Source of the DNA: Anticarsia gemmatalis
Taxonomy: Eukaryota; Arthropoda; Insecta; Lepidoptera; Erebidae
Assembly (NCBI RefSeq): GCF_050436995.1
Contig: NC_134757.1
Span: 13,176,001-13,240,000 of the forward strand
Reading direction: 5' to 3'
Length of the DNA stretch: 64,000 nucleotides
Under the pieces are notes generated by a model that was not told the DNA's origin, did no database searches, and saw only the letters and a list, made by a program, of their open reading frames with translations. The translations under genes were made by a program, and so were the position numbers. Shown piece by piece: positions 1 through 15,200 of the stretch (its first letter is position 1; every line of letters begins with the position of its first letter).

Positions 1-3000
1 CGGTTGTTCACATAATATGAGGGTAATCAGCTAAGCTTAGTTAAATTCATAGTAATCGAGCCTCGTATTGTGCACACTCGGAGCGTGTAACGTTAATTAC
101 GTTGAGCTGTTAATAGCGCTCGCATGATCGACTGATCACGTGATCACGTGGTTACTAACACTATTATACTATTATCGACAATGTACAGAGTATAAAGTGT
201 CTGTCACGTGTGCGACGTGTGCGTGATTGAATGTTAATGACCTCTCACGTCACTGATTTGATACTGTGTACTGTTTGTTGTGGGTAATGAGATGCCATTG
301 TTATGTAATTGAAGTGTCATATAATAGCCAACATTCCTGCTTCCAGTATCATATAATACCAAGTAGGTCGTAAATCTTGAACAAAAATAACATATCATAC
401 AGTTAATGTCAGTATTCTTGAACTTTATAATAGTTGTTGGCAATAACTTGTATATGTTGGCATTGGCTGACCCCAAACGTTAAAGTAGAGACAGCTTTTA
501 TGATAATACTCCGTAGTGCGCGTTTGTAGCTCTACTGTCATATTTGTTCAAGCTGAAATTGCTGCTATCATAATGAATTGTATTCGTTCAATGATATTTG
601 AAGAAACAAGTTAACTACCGCATTTGTAACTTTTGAGAGCGATATATATCATTAATTTACCGATTTATACAGAAGTTTCACAGACAATTTTTATGAATTC
701 TCGGCCCAATACAAGTTTGTCGTTCAACTGACAACTTTTCAATGTAAATGAATCAGTCAATTGGAGGAAAATTCATGAGAAAAGTTCTCCAACTTGAATA
801 TTTTTATACGAAGCGAATGAATTGAAACGGAAAACTAAATTTATTTCATCATCTGACCTGAGAATTGATTACACTGAATTAATTGAGGACGATTGAATGT
901 CAATATTGTATAGCAATATTTGTGAGTGTTATAAAAGTTAAGGAAAATAATTGTTAATTTTGGGTTTTATAATAATGCTGATTAAGCGATTAAAGACTTA
1001 AGACGATAAAGTTACGTTTACGGCAAAGTAATTGTGCGCGCTCTGACTTCAAGCAACATCATCATTATCTACAGGTTATTTCGTTCTAATTGATATTTAG
1101 TAATACAATATACAGCTAATAAAACACAATCTAAATGTATTCGAAGCCAAACAATGGGCCTGTCAACTAGCTACGCGACGTAGCGCCGTAGCGAGCTCGT
1201 AGCAATTCCGTAGCCCCCCGTAGCTCCCCGCTGTGCGTACTCTATAGAGGTGAATGAAAAAGGGCCCATCTAATTTCCCGCTTCCCCCTATCTCTAGGCC
1301 CCGGTCCTTTTGTACGCAAGACTCGCCTCTCATAATCACGAGACGTTGAAAGGAATATCGTCCATTGTTCTGCGTAGTCTCAGATTCAAATTTAGATGGT
1401 TGAAAGCGCGATATTTATGAGAGAGATAGATAATACTGTTGTACTCGCAATAAATAAATAACCATTAAGGGAACATTAGGCTTAAGTCTGTTGTCAATAA
1501 ACTCGGATGGAATAAATCTCTGACGCGTATTATGTTTTCTGTTTGTGGCGAATTTTGTTTGATCGTAAAATGTTGATGTTATTTCAGAGTACAGAATTTG
1601 TTTTGTCACAGTCACGCAGTTGCTTATCTATCGAGATTTCCATGTCAAAATGACAATTTTAGACATTGAAATTGTATTGTAAAGATTGGATGTGTAAATA
1701 CTCCTCCATCTGCCCCCGAAATGGTCCTGGAAAAGGTTTACATTAATTATGTTTGGTAGTGTTCAACAAAGAACATGTTATTCTGGTATCATTAGTGCGT
1801 TACATTAGCCACGTGTAATAACAAGTGAGCATGGCGGCGACAGTTCAAGGCTTTGCTTCTATTCCTGATATAAATCACGTGCGACTCAGACACGGTCGCG
1901 ACCAGAGCTTACCTGGACTTAGGAACATACATAGACTTTATTTATGTTCTTGAATGCGACTGATAATCATAGTTCACAAGTAAAAAATACCTGTTTACGC
2001 CTCCGTTACATAATGTAATGGAACAACATTGTTCATGAAACTTACTTGTTGTCTATTGTTTTTTTAGATAAATGGCGCGAACACAAATATATGTTTTTTT
2101 TTTATTGCTCTCTTTACTTTTTTTTTCTTTAATATACTATAAAAGTAATTCAAGCTGCCTGTTAGCCGTGGTATAAGACCTTTTTATAACATAGTAAAAC
2201 AGACGCTAGAACTAACACTCTTTTTATTGATGAACCAGAGACTATAACACAAAGTAACATTTTGCCATTCTTCGTTCTTCTCTTTTTTACTTTCGCAGCC
2301 GTCTTCAATTTAAATAGTCGCTAAACGCTTGACACGTTATCAATAAAGTGAAGGTTAACAAACCTCAAACACAATCAGCTTGCAGCTTGCTTACGTGTTA
2401 TTGTACTCCGACCCGTTAAAAAAAACATTTTCTCGCAACTTGAACTTAAAAATGTCTCGCACAGTCGACCTAAGAGATAACATTACGAGTCAATATAGCG
2501 GTTGTGTTCGTTTGTGTGTCACAAAACCTTCTTCACTCAGACTGATGAGTTTTCTCGCGTTATGTTTCATTTATAACGTTTTAAAACAGACGTCTCACGC
2601 AGATAAAAATAAATTGAAGTCTTTATTCTCTTGTATTTTTTTTAATCCGAATTGTTCTCCCAATAGTTTTAAAGATCGCAGATGTTTTAAAATTTGCTTG
2701 CAATCATTAGAAAGATCTTAAAACATGTAGCTTAAAATTTCCTGAAAGTATAATGCATTCTAATTATATTTAATTCAAGTTATTATCGTACCGGAATGTA
2801 TTTCGTGAGAGCACTCGTCTTACTATCGCAAGCACTTCGCTAAATTCACTTACTTAAGTGTATTGCGTACCAATACCAAACTTTTATGATTCGATCAATT
2901 CTCGTTCTGGCTTCCGAATTATAAACCTTTTTGCGTCTCCTGAGATAAAAAGCCGAAATGAGTCTACCATCTATCTACATATACCTTTCTGCTTCTCCAC

Positions 3001-3100
3001 TAGCTACATTATAATGATAGCAAAGATTTGACTTCTATAGCCATAAAGTAAAGGGAAATGCATATTTATCATGTGTTTAACCTGGTGTGTTGCTTCCCAG
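1..3100. other. no recognised gene; upstream flank or intron
   Basis: AT-rich sequence with no open frame that looks coding. It is either an upstream intron of the ASH-domain gene, since the first recognised exon at 3101 opens with a split codon, or 5' flank. Visible items are two CACGTG E-boxes at 137-150 and a cluster of CGTAGC words near 1170-1225. The 113-codon frame at 2380-2721 has no family resemblance and AT-rich codons unlike the real exons. Confidence 0.6.
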
Positions 3101-3217
3101 TGACGCGGCCGCCGTCGCTGACCCGCGTGTGTCCGTGCCGCAGCTGTCACAAGCCCTCCATGCCCGACGCGCCCGAGTCCATCTCGCTGCAGTTCATCAA
3201 CATACCACTCAGAAAAG
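3101..3217 (+). CDS. ASH-gene exon a
   Basis: Acceptor CCCAG ends at 3100 and donor GTAATT starts at 3218. It encodes a Cys-containing stretch then 'ISLQFINIPLRK'. It begins with two bases and ends with one base of a codon, and joins exon b to read 'IPLRKVCERRLVLRNES', a continuous ASH-like strand pair. A true upstream exon must exist because the first codon is incomplete. Confidence 0.65.
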
Positions 3218-6200
3218 GTAATTGTCACGTGTATTCATTTATATCAAGTATAATAGATATACTTAGTAGACACAACGTCACAAAATCAATTACTATTGCT
3301 TCTGCGTGAGTTATATTAGAATCACATGCTTGTGTATACTACCTCTATGTATTATTATAGTAAGACCACTCTTATCCATGGTTTATTAAAAACAATTAAG
3401 GTCAATATAATTTATTAACGATCATTCCTATGTCAAAGTTTTGTACCAAAATTAAATTTTCAGTTAGAAAGAGGTCATAACTTGAGACAGAGTGCAATAG
3501 GTTAGGAAGTGCGGCGGCGAGCGGCGCCGACACTCGCGCGTCGCCTGCCAACTATTTAGGACACTATTCAGAGACCCTCGAGCGAATTCAATATAGCTTA
3601 TAAATATGAACGTCCGTCCAGCGAACATTCGATGTTCTACTCGTTATGCTTAACTTATACGCTTGTACCGCACGTTCTAGCGTTTCAAAGTTCATGATTA
3701 TATTGATCTTTTAAGAATCTGTACACTGAAAACATATACCTCTACATGCGTGGCAGTTCAAATTTCAAACCCAAAACCTCAGTTTATTTTCATAACCACA
3801 TTTGGTAATTCAATGCGATGAAAACACAATACAAGTAAAACAGTAAATAGTTTCTATACGATTGTGGAGGAGTTGAGACTCAGTTGGCGAAGTGTGACGA
3901 CACTAATTACAAACTGTTACGTCTGTTGTTTTAGTTCGCTACCATCACGGAACATCAGAGCACTAGCGACATCGACACAGCGCGACTATATTACGTGTCT
4001 CATTATACACAATGACAACTACAACTGCAGATATAATTACATTCCACCGGTGAACTTATAACAATATCAAAGAAGCTTGAGGCAAATTAAACTCATTCTA
4101 CTGTTACACCACGCGATAAACTTTTAGTATTTGAGTCTAATGAGGGCTTCATTGAACTTAAGATCGCTCATTAAACCTGTTTAAACGATTTAGAGTTGGG
4201 CTCGATCGTTAAAAAAATACAAAAGAACGGCCAAGATTTGCTTGAAAGCGGTTTTTTTATGAATGTCAACTTTGTTGGGGACAAACACAGTAAAGTTATA
4301 AAATGTTGTTTGACCGCAGTAAATATTTAGTACCCACTTACTGAACTACTAAAAACTTAATAATAATGTTTTCCCCTTGGAAGGTGAGGTTGTAAAACGA
4401 TATATAACGGCGGTACCTCGTCGCTTGTAAACTTGGCGAGGGTATCCCCGGAGGGCCGGGAGGACCGGGAGGGCGTCAGTTTAGTGCACCTGAAGCGAGC
4501 TCACACCGCTCACACCTGATAAATGATCGCTCTCCTTCAATATCTCACGTTAAATTAGACGTCGTCTTACTTCCGTTATATTATTCTATATTGGTGGCAA
4601 AGTAAAAATAATATTACAGCTTTTTTTTAATTGAAAGATCAAACTTTGGTCAAACTTGGGAGACAACTCTTAAGCTCAGATATACTGACCAAACGCATAG
4701 GTATCCACTAGCCACAAAGTACATGTGGAGCATTTTGTAAAATAAACGTATTTATTCACGCATACGCATTTGGGACATTGGTCTCTATCTATATATAGAC
4801 ATAGGTAATGTATTTTTCTGTGTTTACGTTGATAGTGTGTGAGCGTCGCTTGGTGCTGCGCAACGAGTCCGTGGTGACGGCGCGCTGGAGCACCGCCGTG
4901 CGGAGGTGGCCGAGAAAGGAGTGCAAGACACTCGACACAGGTGATACTACTAATACTACACACTTTGCTCTACTAACCATACAGACTGCTCCAACTACTC
5001 ATTACTTATTTAATTGTCATCGGTAGTCGATCGACAATGTTCACACCGCCGCGCCGTGATACAGGCAGGCCTATGTCAACATCGTGGTATTGAGCGTTTC
5101 AAAATTTGCTTTGGTGGTAGATATCGGCTGATCAGTCTGTAGACAAAGGCTTCCGCTTCGCTTAATAACTTTGACACTACGACCCTAATCACTTGAAGGA
5201 AAAAGAACATTTCCAGCGATATTATTCGTGAAAGGCAATTTCCTATTTAATAATATTAATTCTAAAAGATCCTCACCCGGGGGCATAACAGCTCAAAGTA
5301 TTCGCTCGAGACTTAAACGTAACGCAAACAAGCGGGTTGATGAAATTTGTTCACGATTCTTGTTGATATTGATGTAATCTGCCAACACTTGATTACTTAC
5401 TTACTGTTAAACACACGCAAACATTCCACCATTCACTTGCGTCAAGTTTGTTTTGCGGCGTTAATATTCATCAGAGCGTCTTGAAATAAACACAAGACTT
5501 CCAGTGAAAATACGAAGGCGGCACTTTCCTATTAATATAGTTAATTCAAAAACAAATCACAATCGAGAGAGGACGTTGCGTTCAAACGTTCGGATTAGAG
5601 GTCGGAGCTCAATAAGCAATAGGCCTCTGTGGGGGAAGGGGGGGGGGGCACCGCTCCCCGCGGATACAGAGGGGGTGTTGTTCACCACGAGCAATTATGC
5701 AAATAAATTGTCAATTTATGAGTGGGGTCCTTAAGTCGGAATCTCGGAATTATTGCACCCATTAAAGTAGATTAACGCGAGTTATTAGGCCTTGTCAGTC
5801 CAGTGGCGATATAATCTGTGTGCGGTGTGCTCGGTGACCGCCGCACCGCACCGCGCCGCGCCGCGCTCCGCCGCCACAGCTGTGCGGAGCGATACGATAC
5901 GATGCTGCGGCGGTATTTTTCCAAAGCTCCGTGAAGCGAGTAATTACATTATGTGTAGTCGATCGCCTCAGAACATGGCGACACGTTATTACTTCGACCT
6001 GCTTGTTCACTCTGCAATACATCATTACATTTTAGATTTATTTGTATTGAACCACACTCCTTACTTATTCAATGAAAATAAATGTAGAGGGCTTTTTGTG
6101 CTTCACAAATCCATGTTCTCTTCCTCCTCAATAATAGTGAAAGGTCGAAATCTCCGTAACCTGCTTTCTTTCAAATTGACAATTTCGGCTTTAGGTGTTC

Positions 6201-9200
6201 TATTTTAAGTCAATTATCAGACACTCAAAATACTGTTTTTGGGCCACGAATTATTTGTTCTATGAGGGAATCCCAAACCCGGAATTCGTACCTTATCATA
6301 GGCATTGGTCCTCCTAAACTGTGACCGTACGAGCCTCGTGAATCTAAGTAATATATAATGTTATGAGGATAAGAGTGCGCTCGGTATGTGTGATGCGGTG
6401 TGTTATAAAAATGTCTTGAGGACGTGGCAGCTATCAGACCAGCGGTCACGTCGCGGTTAATGCGCCGCCGCCACACGATGCCACCGCTTGTAGTCTTCCT
6501 TATATGTGTTCCCATACATCAGTAAAACATACAATACATACTAAAAATGTTCTTCATGAAGTAGTCACAACCAAAAAGTATGTACCAGTTATACTAAAGG
6601 AGAGTTCCAAGAGGTCGAACTACAGCTCTGTATAAATATTATTTCAAACTATAAAGTTCTTCGTTAACCATTAAACAGTAAAGTATTGTGAAACTTTGTC
6701 GACTCCAATAATATTGGCGAGGAGAAGTTTATCCGGTCAGTATCGCGACGACGACGGTCCGGCTTTAAGTTTCAAACACAAATAGCCAATCGCTGCGGTG
6801 CTTATTCACGACACAAACAAATGCAAAGTAAAATAATACGAATATAACATGCTAGTTTGCCACACATGCAAATTTTAGGGCAACGTAAAATTATATAAAA
6901 TCTTTAAACTAAGTAACTTTCTTACATCGTTCAAGCTCTTAAAGCAGACTACGTGACGTCGCGGCGTCGTAAGATTTCTCGTAGTAAGATCGATTTGCAA
7001 GTTGTTGTGATAAGTCATGCGAGCTCATAAATTTCTATGAAGCGACGTCGCATGGCAGTTCTGTGTCTTCACACTTAACGTTTAGTAGTATACTAGTATC
7101 GTTGAACAGTGAACCGGCTCGTTGTTGGTCAACTCGATGGTTAAATTTGTCCGACCACTGTCCTCTCACAGTAGAGCTCTTTGTTAGCTTTACTTAACAC
7201 ACGCATGTTCATTCTTTTCATATCATGTGTTTCTTGTTGACTCGACTCCTAAGTTATTTAAGTTATAATGTTTAACTTAGTTTAAATGCAAGTTTATTTC
7301 AATTTCCTGTATGCGACTTATGGAATGTATTATTTCTACGTAGAGTATGTTTTTTTATTACCAGCGGATAATATTACTCCTGAAATAATATTAACGCGTA
7401 TCGCTTGTCTCATTCAGAGGTATGAAATTGATAAACAACCAGTACTTACTTTCAAAAACAGTAAACAGTAAACCTATTAGCTATTCATTTACACTAGCTT
7501 ACAGTCGGTCATCCGTGTACTGGTGACGCATAAAGTTAGTTAACTGCGTAATAGTGTACTCTGTGGCACTCGTCGCATCACAATCAAACCGCAAACGTCC
7601 AGGCGCCGGCGTTTGTCGGACGTTTACGTCGCACGCGCGCACACAGTGTGAATACTCCGGCGTTGATCAGCTGTGGGACACGATCGTTCGCCAGGAACCG
7701 ACAGTGAGCAACGCGCTCTGTACAATGTGATGTAATTACCACACGACAGATTGTATGTGTTGCACGTTTGTCAGCACTAGAGGGACGCTTCGAACACTGC
7801 TGTAGCTTTGTTATTGTGAACATACTTTATTATTGTTGACCGATGTTACTGATTTTCATTTTCATCGTACCTAATATTTTTCCTGCTTTAGTCTATTAAC
7901 ATTGATAAAAAACCGAAGCACAGAGGAATATTTTCAGTTCATGAAAATACCAACTATGTAAATAATCTGTGCCAACAATTACCTTACTAACTTGTATAGC
8001 AACCAACAAGTGTTACCGGTTATTAGCGCCTCACTGTTGTTTGTTACTTAAAACAGACATACACATAAATCATTAGTTACGAATGTTTCAGACACATTTA
8101 TTATTTAATTAATTTCTCTGAATCCTAAATCAGAATAAATAAGAGAGCCTCCATGTTCCGCGCCAAGCGTTTCATTATTAATACCCGAGGGCCATATTTC
8201 ACACGGTCTTATATTTTTTCTTGTAATTAAAAAGTGGGCGGCAAATTATAATAATTAATCTTAGAGTTTGACCTTACGTCGCGGAGCACCGCCGCGCGCC
8301 GCCGACAGCTGCGTCACACAGATCAACGCAACACTTGGCATTTCTAAGAAATTTGACGACTTCAAAAATCACTCCCAAATACATATTAATTTTCATAAAC
8401 GTATATTTTGTGCCACAAGTTCACAGAACCTAATTGACTTTAATTTTCTTTTGAGAAGGTAATGGACATTATTATCTTTGGCACAATTTTTTCTGTGTAA
8501 ATGTATTTTTCTTCTCACCTTCACAATCCCTCAATCTTCTGAGGTCGGATTTCAATAAACTATTTTCTTCCGACGTATACAGAAGTATACTCTGTAAAAG
8601 GCAATTACTGCCTTAAACACATGTAATAATTCACACTATCAATTACGCTCCATTTCACTGTGTAAAGTGAAGTATTAGTTCCCAGCTCATATGACAGTCA
8701 TTCACTATGTATAGTTATATCGCGTGTAATACGTACAGTACATTAAGTACACGTTGTTAATTACCGTTGTTCGTAGTCGCGCTCCGCTCGAGTGCTGCTA
8801 TCAATGTTCATAAGCGCGAGGCACTCGTTAATAGATAATGTTCCAACTACTGAGATTAATCCATCCCACTTACTGTTCAACACACACTGACTTTACTTAC
8901 ACTGTGTTATCTGACGGTGTCGTGAATTATATCCGTTATGTTGTCAACGTTAAGGAAAGATTAATAGCATCAGGTTCAAAATAAAGTTATTATTAAAATA
9001 TCACATGTTCTAACAGTGGAGAAAAACATCGTAATGAATGTAACCTAATCGTAAGCTTGTATGCATGATAATTCATATGGGACTGCAGAGTCCTAAACAT
9101 GCACAAGGCCAGCGTAGTTGACTCAACGCGATATTCCTCCCTCAGTCTCGTGGGAGAATCTTGACCAGTTGTGAGTTAAATTGTTAAATTGATCTAGTTA

Positions 9201-12200
9201 TTTATAATTTACAGACATTTCAGTGTGAGTGTGTGTGTATTTGTGTGTGTTCTTGCATGAAAACGAAGCATCAATCGTAATTTACATAACAGCAACTGAA
9301 ACCATCGTTGTATCGTACATTCATTCAGCCATTCAGTGGCCGTCAGCGACTAACGAGATTTGTGCCGTATTGTTCGATACACGAAACATTGGTTTTGTGC
9401 ACAATGCACGCTTGTTCGCCAACAGAGCTGTACAACGTTGAAACACACTACACCAGGGGAAATACTAACAATGGGATTAGCTCTGCTAACAAATCTAATC
9501 CTGACAATCTGAAACTTTAACCAAATCTAATCAAGCGCTGTCTCTCTCATACTAACGTGTATTGTAGCGACAACAACACTTTTGACACTGCAGAAATTTG
9601 ATTAACGTTTGAGTACACATCTGTAAGCGATATAGCTATAGCAATGAAGTGCTGATTGTAACCGGCGGAATCGTTCCTCTCGCACTTGTCTCGCTGCTTC
9701 ACATATCGGGTGATAGTGCAACCCAACAAAGTTGTAACAGATATTTTATACGAACACTCTTCTGTTGTATTCCCTTCCTATTTATTTATATAAAATGTAC
9801 ACGTATATGTGTAGCTTGTTACAGCTAAGCGACATAGCTATTGCTTTTTTTCCACTGACTATTTCAAATGTATAAACGCGAAGCCCTGGGCTTTAGCGCT
9901 AGCAATTACGAGGTAACAATAGAACAATAACAAAATTCAATAAAACAATTCTTTAGGCATAACCGTCAATCTAAAAACAATATCCTGGCGGAATATTGTG
10001 TTTGTAATAAATTAACTTTATTATTTAATAACATTAGCGCGAACTGGCGCGGAGTGGCGCGGACTGAGGCGATGTGGCGCGGATATCTCAGACGTTGTAC
10101 AAGCTCTAGACAATGGCACAAGTAATTTATTTCATTGACGAGTTGATTCCGTCCCGGGAACAATGACGGTTATTAAAACTGCGCTGACATTTGTATCGGC
10201 AGCTCGAGAGCTCCGCGAATTCTGGCGTAATTAAAAGTTGAAGTATAGTTTGAGCTGAACAAGAGGCGCACTAAATTATTTTCGGCAAACGGCACGGATT
10301 ATTCCCTCCGTACATTTTTGACAGATGAAAAATAAGAACTTTTGAATTACGAATTTTCTGAGAACACAAACAATGGACTTCCTAGACCGTAGAAAAACTA
10401 ATTAATATGAGATCAGAGGGCATTGATAAACTTATAAGACATTAAACTAAAAGAAAACGTCTCACAAAAATTAAAGCCGAACGAAACGAAACGCGTAACA
10501 CAATCAGAGCTGAAAGGTATTTAAAAGAAAGTGATGCATGAAGCAGGTGAAATAAAATAAATTGTTATATTTAGTTGGTGACGGTGTGAGAGTGAGTGAG
10601 AGTGAGTGCAACACGCTGTGGTAAATGTGTTTAATGAATGCATTAAAGTGTCGCGGCGTGTCTGAGTGTCGAGCATGCACTCAACACGCTCGACACTCAT
10701 TTAAATACATTTCAATAATCGAACACTTGCGTCGTCGTCACGTCGCCGCCACGTCGACGCCACGTAGCCGCCACGTCGTCGCGCGTCACCCGCTCACCGA
10801 GCTGTTATTAAATCTCACCAGAAATGTCGGTCTCTGTGTTAACCATTATACGATTTTAAAACTGATAATATTGAAATACTCTTAAATATAATGTTGCAGT
10901 GAACACATTGCCCGTTAATCCATTTTTTACCAACGATGTAACTACGTAAGCTGCTTTAAATTCGTAAATAAATCTTTGGTTATCGGTTTAAAACTGAAAT
11001 CATGGAGCCGATTATTACAACATGTTATATGTATGATTGAGCTCCATGACGTCACAGAGTTTGTGTCACATTTATCATACATTTGTGAACAGAATCGCAT
11101 TACGACTAAATTAATTTTATTTTAAGCATGTTTTCTTGCCAAAAATGCATAGAAAAAAGGTTTTATCTCCATTAATAAAGTAACAAAGATGGATAACATA
11201 TGAATGTATAAATTTAATTAAATCATATGTGAAGGTCAGACATAAATCATAGACCTAACATTCATCTTGTTTGGCTACATTTCAATATGTTTCTGAGATG
11301 AGAACTGCAAAATATCAGACAGTCATAAAACACATTTGTATGCGGGAGTCGAACCCGCACTGTAGTCTGTATGGCGAGCGCTTGATATTGGACACGAGCG
11401 CACCATTCATCATACACATGGACGTTACTCACCATACATACATATATTATGTATATTCCACGTAGGCACTACTTTCTGCTAACATATTGAACTAATATCA
11501 CTCGGACCATTTCAAATTCAATTGTCATTTTATAGGAGTCGCTTGCTCGCACTTACACAATGCCACATATGATTATTTTGATTATGACATATCGTAGGCA
11601 AATAAATTAAAAGTCCTCTCAAAAATAATATAACTTGTGAGAAAGGCAAATAGAGACCTTGCTTTATGCATCCTACACCCGGGTATAAAAAGCGAAGTAT
11701 AAAAATTCGTTTTTCCGATGCATAACCAACATCAGTTGAATTACCTAGATAATAATGAAACATAGTATGAATAAGTATAACTGGTACGAAATATAGTGTA
11801 TACAAAATACAATTAGTTGTAGCTTTTAAACAAACATACATCCATCCTCACAACATTCGCAATATGAGTGGGACATGTTTTGGTCGCATTTACGAAAATA
11901 AATACAGATTACTGTGTGCTTCTGTTTGAGTTAACGTCACGTTGGATGGATTTATACATACATTGCGCCATTTGTACTGTGCAAGCACAAATATTTGTAC
12001 GGCGCGCTGAAATGGTTTTAAAGTCGTGATTAATTTTATTTTAAATGATTTTTGGGATAACAAAAATGCGTGCTGAGTGACACAAGCCACAATTCATATT
12101 GTGAATAATGAGTTATTATACAAGCTTCCGTACGATTTCTCTTAACTAATATTATTATCTGTATCAGAGAGTAATTCATTCGAGACGTGTGCGATTAAAA

Positions 12201-15200
12201 ACAATGAGATAAACGACCACATCAATGTGATTTCCTTCTTGAGATTTGGTGTTCAAAACATTTTCTTGATACACGTGAATAAACACACAAACACACAAAC
12301 ATCCAACGCGGCGGTGTGTATTGTAGTTGTCAGTGAAGTGTGTCGCGTGGCGGCGAACATTTGCCAACATTTTTCTATTGTCTGCAGTTTCCTTTATACA
12401 AGTTGTTGACACTCGCCGAGGCTCTCCAGCAGCGCAACACTAGCAGCGCTGAACTGGAGTCTCATACAAACTTGTTATAAACTTTGTTTTACCAATACAC
12501 GTAAATATTATTATTATATGAAGACATAAAGGCTTGCTTTTGGCTAACATAGGTATGCGAGCAGCTCCACGTTTCTTCTTTCCGTATACCATTTCCACAA
12601 AATATGCTACATCAATAATAAAACGTTCCCACACGAATAAATCGTTTATATGAAACTGTTTCATTCATTGACATTGGTTTATATGAAAGTGGACACTTTC
12701 ATGAATTGCGTTTAAACTGTGATTTAACGGAGAGTACGTCGTAATGACGTCATGACGTGCGCGTGAGGTGGGTTCAATCAATTAATAAGTTCGGTGGAGC
12801 GCGGCGCGCGGCGGGCGGCGCGGGGGAGGGAGCGGCGCGGGAGGGGGGGGGAGCTCACCGCAACACATTCACTTTACTTACACAGCGATTTATAACGAAG
12901 TAACAGTTAATTGCGAAACCGCTCTCATTTAGCATATACTTAAACGATTAATTCATTGTATAATCATTTAATATGAGATCATCAGTTGGCAACGTATCAG
13001 TTTTTGGTCTCTGCCTACCCCTATGGGAAAAGGCATGATACTATGTATATATCATCAGCTTTGTAGTCATTTAAACCTACATATAATCTTTTATCCTGGC
13101 TAATATACACTCTTATTATTAAACATAAAAAATGAAGTGAACGTGATTCTCGTATACACTTTGCTTGAAGTAACCCTTGCTTAGATTTTTGTAACATCTT
13201 CTAGCCCGTTTCTAAAAATCAGAGAACCCATAGCTATATCACTGGCAGCTCTCTGGTGCGAGGTCAAAGCGTCACTAAGTAGCATTTAGTTGAGCACTTT
13301 CACGTAGAGAACATCACGTAAAACGGTTATCGCCACTCGGGCGCTAGTTTGCCCACTAACCGACAAAAATACACGTAAACAAAACTGTAAAGGCCTATCG
13401 CTTCAAATATTAAACACTCCGGACTGCACCTACGCGCTCTCGTTCACTTTTACGGCTCCTTAGAGCATACACACACACACTAGCATACATACGTACACAC
13501 ATAAATATGTACGTTATACACACAGTATAAGAATCCATGCAGACTTGTCATCATGTGGAGAAGTGGTTACGGATTTATAGCTGCTCTCTTAAATCCTAAC
13601 TCTTATGTAAACGACAACGTCTGGAAGATTAGAGCGTTATTAGTTGTTATTATTTTTGATAAACAATCGTAAGATTAAATATTAATATTCGTAGAGGTCG
13701 AATGCTATATACATCGACGATCGGAAGGAAGTGAATAGTTTTAATTGCAGGTTAAAAGCGGCACATACTTTGTGGTACCTATTCTCGTGCTTTCATATGA
13801 AAAGACACGTGGTGCCATCATTGCCGTGTGTACGAGCTCTAAGGAACGTAGTGAGTAGTGCGAGTGTATTCTGCAGTGAACCGCGCGACGACATCTCCTC
13901 GCGTGAATAAATAACGACGTTACTACCGCCGCCGCCGCGCTCTTGCTGAAACTCACGCGATAAAAACTACGTTTAGTTCCGTCGTCACTTCCATACTATT
14001 AAACATTACAACTCAAATGCAAAATAAAACTCGCCTCGTCGCTGCAGATATCTCTAACAGCGTTCCTTTGAAAACACATAATCACAAATAATGTTTTGAA
14101 TGCCATTAGCCACGTACGTAGTTCGTGAACGGCACTCTAACAGCTGTTAACGTGGAATCTATCGCGTATTCGCGTCTCATCGGCGTAGTGGCGTAATGTG
14201 CGCCGTATTCAAATGTGAACCACTTGCGACGCGACACGTTCGCGGGACGACTGCCGCCGACACCACTAACATTAGTTTATCATTACGACTTCTTTTAAAT
14301 TGACGTGCTCCACGTGGGCGTGAGCGTGAGCGTCTATCGAGTATGTGTGAGTGCAGTCACCCGTGGTTACATTAGAAGAGACCTGAAGCGCAGTCTTCAG
14401 TGTGTCTAGAAATTGCGGCGCGGGGGTGGCTAAAGTTACGATCAAAACGTCAGACAAACTTAGTTAAATGATGATCGCTAGCGTTTCATAGTTATTAATC
14501 ATGCAGTGTGAAAGTTTTAAAGTTATGAAACGAAATCCCGACACCAGTGACAGTTTAATCCGAAAGTTTGTTCAATCAAAGTCAAAGAGTGTCAAGCGGC
14601 TTGAATAGCTTTGACTGTGATCCATTATGAAAGAGAGGATGAATCTTCATTCATTAGTTTCAATTGAAACAACGTTGAGCGTGGAACAGTGAAGCTCGTC
14701 GCGGCGCGGGCGGCGCGAGCGGCGGCGGCGGGAGGTGATTGCTGCGTTCGCTGAATGTGTATGAATACGTAGTTATCGGTACTTCGGGCGCCGTTATTTC
14801 ATACATTATGCTGATACGACGCTTTCACGGCTAATATGCGGCACAAGTGCGGTAACGATGCTCTCACACTAATGTTTATTGCGAATTATGTGGCGTTACA
14901 TCATACTTGTCCCTGTTTAAAAAAGAATAGTGCTTTTTCAGACATTACTGACATAGATAATTTCGAGCAAATACATGCGCAAAGAAAACAGTTAAAATGT
15001 TTATTGCATATCATATTTTATCTCCTAGAATTTGGGACGTTGAACTTTTAAACGATAATTATGATTTAAGAACAAAAAAATATCCACATAGTAGTAAATC
15101 GAGCGGTGACCATCGATGTGTCGCGCGCACACGTAATACCCCCGTCTTCACGTGTGATGTGTGATGTGTGGCGCGGTATTGTTCGCGCCGGCCTCTGAGC

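Noticed and set aside
5792..6208. 138-codon frame over a GC-rich island
   Set aside because: Ala/Arg-rich start then AT-rich remainder; no family resemblance and not phase-compatible with the ASH exons.
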